From Silene conica (lineage: Eukaryota > Streptophyta > Magnoliopsida > Caryophyllales > Caryophyllaceae), in assembly GCA_029255685.2 (NCBI GenBank), contig CM055312.2:80234369-80298368 (forward strand): a DNA stretch of 64,000 nt, read 5' to 3'. The notes under the pieces were generated by a model. It was not told the origin of the DNA. It ran no database searches and saw nothing but the letters and a program-made list of their open reading frames with translations. Position numbers and translations under genes: made by a program. How positions within the stretch are numbered: the stretch's first letter is position 1; each line of letters starts with the position of its first letter. Of the stretch, positions 57,457 through 64,000 are shown in pieces.

Positions 57457-57921
57457 TATTATATAACCTCTTACTCCCTTTTATTTTGTATGATGTTTAC
57501 TTTTTATCTATCTAGTTTCATTGTTGTCTCTTTTTCTATTTTTTAAATAAATTTGTATAGTTTAAAATTAATTTGATGTTGGGATATGTAAATTATATAT
57601 GTCTCCTAAATTAATTTCTTTATTTTTTATGCCGAAATGAAAAGAAAACGCCGATAAAAAATGAAACAGAGGGAATATGACATACGTGCTAGCAATCGTA
57701 TCCACATGCATGTATATATTATTGTTATCAATAAGTCTTGCTTGTGACGTATACTGTACTATTTCTCACAAGTTAAAGTCGGATATTATTCACCCCATAA
57801 TATGGCAAGTGGGGGGACAAGTTGAGCCGTTGAGGGGTGAAAAATGGAGCATTTGTTGGATCGTGTTACTTGTATTTTACGAGAGGGAACTATTTATTTT
57901 CAGCTTATTCCCTTTTTAATA

Positions 57922-58832
57922 CTCCTTCCTAGGGATGACAATGGGTGGGATATGGATGGGGTGGAGTCATATCCATATCCATATCCATATCCATTTAATT
58001 TGTGGTCATCCATATCCCACCCTTATCCGTTTAATATTTTTTTCATCCATCCATATCCATATCCACCGGGTGAAGCGGGTGGAGTGGGCACCCGTTGGAT
58101 ATTTCCACCCTCATAAATTTCAAGGCGATATATCAAAAATATGCACCTAAAACGATAAAATTTAAAACGTACATTACCAAACAATTCCGGATTACATAGT
58201 TTTTTGAGAAAATTGAAGATAAATTTTAATCTGTTAACCATATTCACAATTTTACAACTTACAACTGCGAAACTAATTCGCACAAGTTTTACACGCCCAT
58301 AAAAAAAGTGCAGTAAAACATTAACGAGTAGTTTCTACGTTTATTTTAAATAAACTTTACAAATTGAAAGCATTTTTCTAATCAAAATATTATTAATATA
58401 CTTTTTAGAAAAAAAATAATTAACTTATTAATTTAGGATATCCACCGGGTGATAAGCGGGTGGTAGACCATGATCCATACCCCACCCTAAATTCAACCAT
58501 ATCCATATCCCACCCTAAATTGTAAAAAAATCATCATCCATATCCCAGCCATTTAATTTCAGGATCAGGGTGAGACTGCCATCCCTACTCCCTCCCTTCC
58601 TTTTATATCACCCTATTTCTTTATACACGTTTACCAATACTCATTTTGTTTCGATTATATCTTTAGTTACATACTACTAAAAATTATAAAATTTTGCTAT
58701 TTTTAATCCTCTTAAAAAAGATCCCATATGAATATATTTCCGTGAACGGATTAAGAGAAAACTGACATTGAATACTCAATTGTAAATAGTGTCTAAAAGA
58801 GGAATGAGGTGATATAAAAAAAATGGAGGGAG
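57922..58832. mobile_element. Stowaway-type MITE split by a hAT-type MITE
   Basis: The outer element starts TA-CTCCTTCC and resumes at 58588 with CTCCCTCCCTTCCTTTTATA. It ends TATAAAAAAAATGGAGGGAG-TA at 58832. The inner element at 57930-58587 lies within the first bases of its terminal repeat. Confidence 0.75.
57930..58587. mobile_element. hAT-type MITE with CATATC arrays
   Basis: 658 bp, ends TAGGGATGACA...TGCCATCCCTA, flanked by CTCCTTCC and CTCCCTCC (one change). Repeated CCATATCCATATCC runs occur at both ends (57968-57995, 58048-58062, 58498-58515). Confidence 0.85.
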
Positions 58833-59087
58833 TAAGAATTTGTGGATTGTTATTGCCAGTTGCATGTTGTTGGTGGTTGGAACATTCGGAAATTTTCATT
58901 TGCAATTTGCAAGTGGTTTTTGCCTGCCATATCGGTTTCTTTGCGTATATGCAACTTGCAAGTGTTAACGTGGAGAAATTATTATTGCATTGATCTGAAA
59001 TAAATGCGATTATTATTGAAAAACAAATTAGCATAAAGTTTGATTTTAAAAAATTTGAACGATGCGGACAGCTATCATATAATATAA

Positions 59088-59272
59088 CACAAATTCTTAT
59101 TTGCAACGGTACTATCCGTCGCAAACTTGTGACGGATACCGTTTTCTCTCACAAAGTACCCATTTTTTCTCCCTCACCAACATTATTCATGTGGTCCCCT
59201 TTCTCCACTAACTCATTTTATATCCATTTTATCTCACAAAATATCCGTCACAAATAAGAATTTACATAGAAT
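59088..59272. mobile_element. MITE with GTGACGG inverted ends, reverse copy
   Basis: Ends CACAAATTCTTATTTGCAAC and inverted CGTCACAAATAAGAATTT. Internally it is the reverse complement of the 55215 copy with about 15-20% differences by eye. Confidence 0.75.
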
Positions 59273-60555
59273 TGATGGGCAGCAGAGATACAATCTGGAC
59301 TCTCACCCTCTTAGCTACAACAAAGCTAAATCTAGTAAAAATGTAAGCGGCCATCCGAGCCCCCTCATCCTGAGATACCCAATATCTCTGAATCCACTTC
59401 AACAAAGCTACATCATCCGAACCCAGCTTCCCAAGCAAGGAGAAGGAGAAAGTCATATAATTGTTCAAAATTATTGGGACAAACTATTGCATACGTATAT
59501 TTGGTTGTATGATTTTAAAAAAATGAGTATTAAAATAGCAATACGTATTTATCGGCTACGATTATCGTACACTTCATAATAATTCTTTTATGTGCTAATA
59601 AATAGTTCCTCATATTCCCTATTTTCTTAAAGGATAAGATTATTATACACCTCATAGCGAATAGGAGGGAGTATCCTACAATATTTAATGATAATTTTAG
59701 ATGACCTTAGTCGCTTAACTAATGAAAAAGAATAAAACGACCCTCTCCTATAATTTATGCTTAAAGTGATATCGTACCTATCAAGAAATCATCTCAATCG
59801 GGTTTAGCCTAACGATTGGAGTCCCACGTTTGATTTTACAAAGATTTGCCCTCGTGACCTTTTAGTCACAATGCTCTAATTATAATATCCGCATTTTTAG
59901 GGGACCTTGCGGGGGACCTCTCATGTCTAAAGGACCTTTCTGGAGATAATACCATCGGCGTAGTTCCAAGTTTGACCTTCTTTACGCGGTCTAGTGCAAG
60001 TAATTAACTTAACCGAGTATGTGAGGTGCTCGGTCTAGTGTAGGTAACCCTTCCATTTAAAACTCTAAAATCCATGCTTGATTTATTATACTTTTTTCAA
60101 ATTCATACCCGTTCAAATCCATACTCGACCCACCATATAATTTAAAACTCGATTCAAAACCTTATTTCACTCTATAAAAAAAATTCATCTTTACAAAATT
60201 GAAACTTTAAGTTTAATAAAGCTCAAATTTTAAAAAATATTTGGATAAATCGGGTTCGATATGAATGATTAGGTTTGAATCTGCTTCGGGTTTTAAAATA
60301 GGGGATTTGGGGAACATGTTGTTCGGGCATGAGCTTTTTAAAGTTTGGTTTGAATTGAGTGTTTCCTTGGATTCGATTGGGACCTAGGTTATTTACTTAC
60401 TTTTAGTTTTAGCATAAAAACCAAATAAAAAGGAGAAGATCAATTATTAGATGATAATTAAGTAACCCGAATTAAATGTAAATAATCCAACTATCCATAA
60501 GAAAATGTTGTTAAACTAGAAAGATAAAAAAAAGTGGAGAGAAAAAGTAAATAAT
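59273..60555. other. No gene seen
   Basis: A short relic AATAGGAGGGAGTA at 59660 looks like one end of a Stowaway element. Confidence 0.45.
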
Positions 60556-60760
60556 AAACTAAGTGTTATTGGTCTAGTGGAGATTCGGGTTCCTCAAAGC
60601 ATCTAAAGGATGGACAACGAGGTCTAGGGTTTGAATCTCTAGATTTTGGATTGATGGATGAGATTTTGCCATATGTCTTCCAATGAGGGATTGAGCTTAT
60701 ATGAAACGTGTTTTAAACCTTAAAGCGTGATAACCACTTGATCAGTGCAACCCTCAAAAT
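60556..60760 (+). mobile_element. tRNA-related SINE-like sequence
   Basis: TTGGTCTAGTGG (about 60569) and AGGGTTTGAATCTC (about 60627) have the spacing of pol III A and B boxes. No poly(A) or target duplication could be fixed. Confidence 0.5.
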
Positions 60761-60968
60761 GGCGTAAATAATAAGAGTTGTCATAAACAAGTCAAAGTTA
60801 GTTGGGACAGCAATCTAGACACTTTACAATAAAGGCCATACTAGTACAGTAGTACATAACTACATACATGCATAAACATCAAATGTGCGTGGATTATTTA
60901 CAGCCTTAACAATGTCTTACATAACTTCACGTACCTTTCGCACGTTCTCTTTCTCCAACCCTCTTGGC

Positions 60969-60978
60969 CATAAATAGG
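60969..60978 (+). promoter_or_regulatory. TATA-like box of the CASP-like gene
   Basis: CATAAATAGG lies 68 bp before the ATG at 61037, a fitting distance for a plant TATA box with a short leader. Confidence 0.5.
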
Positions 60979-61036
60979 GGAACTTACTCGTACAACTTCT
61001 AGTCCTCCAAATTCTGTCTGTATTTTGTTTAGAAAA

Positions 61037-62843
61037 ATGGGGAATAATAATAACATTAGTATAACAAAAATTGAAGTGTTGATGAGATTATTTGCGTTTG
61101 TAACACTCTTTCTAGCTGCTCTTATTGTCGTTATTGATTCACAAAGTACCATGATCTTTGGTTATTACAAACAAACGGCCTCCTACAAATTGGTAACCAT
61201 TGCAAGGTAATTAATTACTTCCTGCTTTCTGCCTTTCTCAAATGACTCTCATCTTGATTAGATGTCGGAAGTGTCATATAAATAATCAAGTGCGAATATA
61301 GAAATAATTTTTTTCTCATATTATTTTATACTTAAATGTTCATATATAAGAATATTGGATAATAAAAATCGATAATTTTAATCATTTTATAAATATTTAG
61401 GGTAACGAGTGTTACCTTTACTAGTAGCAATGTTATTCCTAGACATATTTATATCTTCATTTAAAGGAGTAATGTTACAAGTTGAGTCATCTCGACGATG
61501 AACTCGTAATACTCAGGGCCGTCTGGGAGATTTCGGAGGCCCTGTTCGAGATTTTATGAAGGCCCTAACAGTATCGTTTAGATCATTTTGACGCCATGTT
61601 ACATCATTTTTTCTTTACATTTTTCATCTTAAAGCAAATTAGCTATTTTATTTATTATTTTAATCATCAATTATAAGGGAGAAAATTTCAACAAACATAA
61701 ATGATATCGACCATGACGCGTGAATTTATAACAAATATTAGAATTAAACTATTTATTAAAAGGGTGAATAGTGAGCCTTAGAAGTAAAAAAGAAAAAAAA
61801 ATGTTTGCACAAGGATTTGATCCTGGGTTGGCTTCCTAAAACATTGACACTTATGCCACTAAGCCATTGCCATTCAACTAATTTTATTTGTCTCAAAGTA
61901 TATATAAACGTTCTTTCTTGTTACACAATTGGGCCCCAAATTTTTGGGGGCCCAGTGCGACCGCACGGGTTGATCACCCATCCAGCCGGCCCTGGTAATA
62001 CTCATATATATACTCTGCTCATCTGATTATTTGTTTATTTTTCTATTTTTGTGAAAAATATTTTAATCAAAGTTAAATAGAAGTTTTGATGAAGGGATAG
62101 TTTAGTTCTAACTTGACTTTTATTAAAGGTTAGTTGAATATTTATTTAATGAGTTCTTTAATAAATAAATTTAACTTTTGAAGTATAGATAAGATTTTTT
62201 TACAAGATGATCATAATAGATAAAAACTTAAAGGTTGAAATGTTGCAAATTTGAGTTGTAATTTGACTTGAGCTTATGTTTTCGTGCCAAGTTCAAGTTC
62301 AGTTTAAGTAATATAAGGCCCTGTTTTTTCTGTCTTAATTTCAGCTTTTTTTAATTTTGCTTGGGTGTATTCTGTTAAGTTTTATTTACGTTAAATCAAT
62401 TATATTCAATAATCTCTTCACAAAATTAACTTTTAATTCAACTAAATTCACTTCACCTCAGTTCCACTCAATTTAGTTTAATTAAGTTTTACTCCAATTA
62501 ATTCAATTCAGCTCGCTTCGACCGAAAAGAACAGGATCGACCTAATTCGTTTAAACTCTCATAAACAATGCAATGTGGGATTGATTTATTTGATGTTGAT
62601 CAAAAGAATGTGATAGTATGAGTATCTCTTGGTAGAATAATGAATTGATTAATTAGAATTATAGAAAAGGTGAAAATGTATATATTTTGGTCGTGTAGAA
62701 TGTACGTGTATGTCCATTTTATTGGAGCCGGGTATAGCCTATTCCAATTCGTTAGATGCTTGGCTTTGACGACCGACGACCAAGGAGACCATTTGACTTT
62801 CTCACGTCATATGCAAAAGTGGGGTTATTTTTCAGCTGATCAG
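61037..62843 (+). CDS. CASP-like membrane protein, first two exons (partial)
   Basis: Exon 1 is 61037-61206 and exon 2 is 62699-62843. The joined phase fits (AG/A). Exon 1 gives a short hydrophilic start, then a membrane helix LMRLFAFVTLFLAALIVVID followed by SQSTMIFGYYK. Exon 2 gives HFIGAGYSLFQFVRCLALT, the second helix, ending GYFSADQ at the splice donor. The helix spacing and the arginine-cysteine after helix 2 fit the CASP-like family. These four-helix proteins make membrane platforms and include the Casparian strip proteins. Helices 3 and 4 are not seen before 64000, so a further exon lies outside or the gene is truncated. Intron 1 (1492 bp) holds a hAT-type MITE. Confidence 0.65.
61514..61994. 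mobile_element. hAT-type MITE in the CASP-like gene intron
   Basis: 481 bp, inverted ends CAGGGCCG...CGGCCCTG, perfect 8-bp duplications GTAATACT (61506-61513 and 61995-62002). The interior includes GGGGCCC-rich text near the right end. Confidence 0.9.
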
Positions 62844-64000
62844 GTATCGCTAATTTTATTATTTAATCTTTATACTTTGCTACTCTTCCTTCAACAAATA
62901 AATTCAATTCCTTATTTTTATTTTCACTAATTCTTTTTCAAGACAGATAACTATTTATCTTAGGTTTAAAACGGATCAAATATATGAGATGAATAAGATA
63001 AAAGTATAATACATAGAAAAGAAAAAAAAGGTTTGTCTTATGTTCATGTGAGTGATAATATTTAACTCATTTAAACTTATAATAAATAGTGTCGTTTTAG
63101 GCATATTATTTCTCGTTTAATTTCACCTCGTTTTATTTCTACATAACTTTATTCACTATATTCAATTCAAGTAATCTCTTCACAACTTAACTCTTACTCT
63201 AAGTCTATTAATTTATCAAAGTTCTATTAAATTAAGTTCACTTCAACTCAACTCCATTAAATTCAATTCAGCTCATTTAAAAAAAAAAACAAAGAAAAAG
63301 GCTAATTATTGTTTTTTTGGCTTGAGTCTTTTTCTCTCGTGTAATTGAATATTGTCCTTTTATAACTAATTAAAAGATTAAATGAAGGATAACTATACGG
63401 CTTCACCCGATGACGCTCACTTTCGACGTCACCTTCTCATATATACAATATATATATACCCCATTTTATTTGGCTTTCAATTTATTCTATGTGATATACC
63501 CATTATTATTGAGACCCTCACTTATTATTTGTGAAAGAGTGACACTAACTCATTTTACTTAAATGAAACCGTAAATTCCTAAACCTAATCAGAATTGCAC
63601 TTAGTTTTTGTAGTCTATTTTATAGGTTGTTGGGATATAAATGGGTTTAATACTTTAATCTTATAAGATGAAATATTTTATAAAAGGCAAAAGGACACAG
63701 TTTGTAAGTTTGTTGTGTAGAATACTAGAATATTTACCTGTAGACTTTTTATGATACAAAAGTTCAACTTTTATGTGATAATTGTGGATAAAAAAAATGT
63801 ATTTGTAAAGTTTATAAAACAATATTATTATTATTTTCGTGGTAAAAAGAATTATTTTCACTAAAATATACTTATATTTAATGAAAATACTCAATCAGAA
63901 TTTATTTTCTCACAGTGAAAGTAAATAAGAATGAAAACGTGAAACATGGGGTTTATACTAGTCAATATCATTCCAAATTCCCAATAGTAAGCTGTTCATT
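62844..64000. other. No further exon or gene recognised
   Basis: AT-rich. I searched both strands for the remaining CASP-like helices and saw none. Confidence 0.5.

Noticed and set aside
58684..59124. 146-codon minus-strand ORF
   Set aside because: It spans the end of a Stowaway MITE and the start of another MITE and has no family motif.

Overview
This is nuclear DNA of a flowering plant, very probably a eudicot. It is AT-rich, has spliced genes with GT-AG introns, encodes plant-specific proteins (an EMB976-type PPR protein and a CASP-like membrane protein), and is packed with Ty3/gypsy elements, a plant LINE, SINEs and MITEs. The Tat-lineage element resembles Retand, described from Silene, so a Caryophyllales host is possible, but nothing here proves it.

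Left part (1-33340) is mostly nested transposons. A decayed LINE (1-255 and 10375-12762) is split by a 10.1 kb Tat-lineage (Retand-like) element on the minus strand at 256-10374. That element has 633-bp LTRs differing at 3 sites, a TGGAT target duplication, gag, protease, RT, two RNase H domains, integrase, and an antisense spliced extra ORF. It carries nine nonsense codons and several frameshifts. Next comes a chromovirus with 342-bp LTRs, cut in two: its 5' LTR and gag (12966-14591) lie inverted relative to its pol and 3' LTR (19955-23468). Between them sits a gag-only non-autonomous element (14740-19954) with an open 337-codon gag and an unusual array of 12-bp motifs spaced 21 bp apart. One cellular gene, a four-exon YkgJ/CxxCxxCC protein, follows at 24118-25995. 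After it come a second Tat-lineage fragment (about 27040-28045), a further tRNA-Asp-type LTR (about 28131-30240) holding a nested solo LTR, a second solo LTR (30654-31953), and gypsy integrase remains.

Right part (33340-64000) is gene-bearing. A cluster of nested Stowaway-type MITEs and a SINE (33343-34724) ends just upstream of an EMB976-like PPR gene (34830-40637, eight exons, C-terminus decayed). A histidine-phosphatase (phosphoglycerate-mutase-like) gene runs on the minus strand (42633-46435, nine coding exons, likely a long 5' UTR intron). Then come a hAT-type MITE, a plant-mobile-domain pseudogene, a SINE, and a one-exon small plastid-type protein (51602-52132). The rest is MITEs of several superfamilies and the first two exons of a CASP-like gene (61037-62843), which runs off or ends near the window edge.

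The genes do not form a functional cluster; each is an independent nuclear gene. The strongest unexplained signals are the 21-bp-phased GGTCGACCGACC-type arrays in the gag-only element, the local inversion with a 29-bp templated filler, and a Tat element that was broken in coding capacity yet inserted recently.
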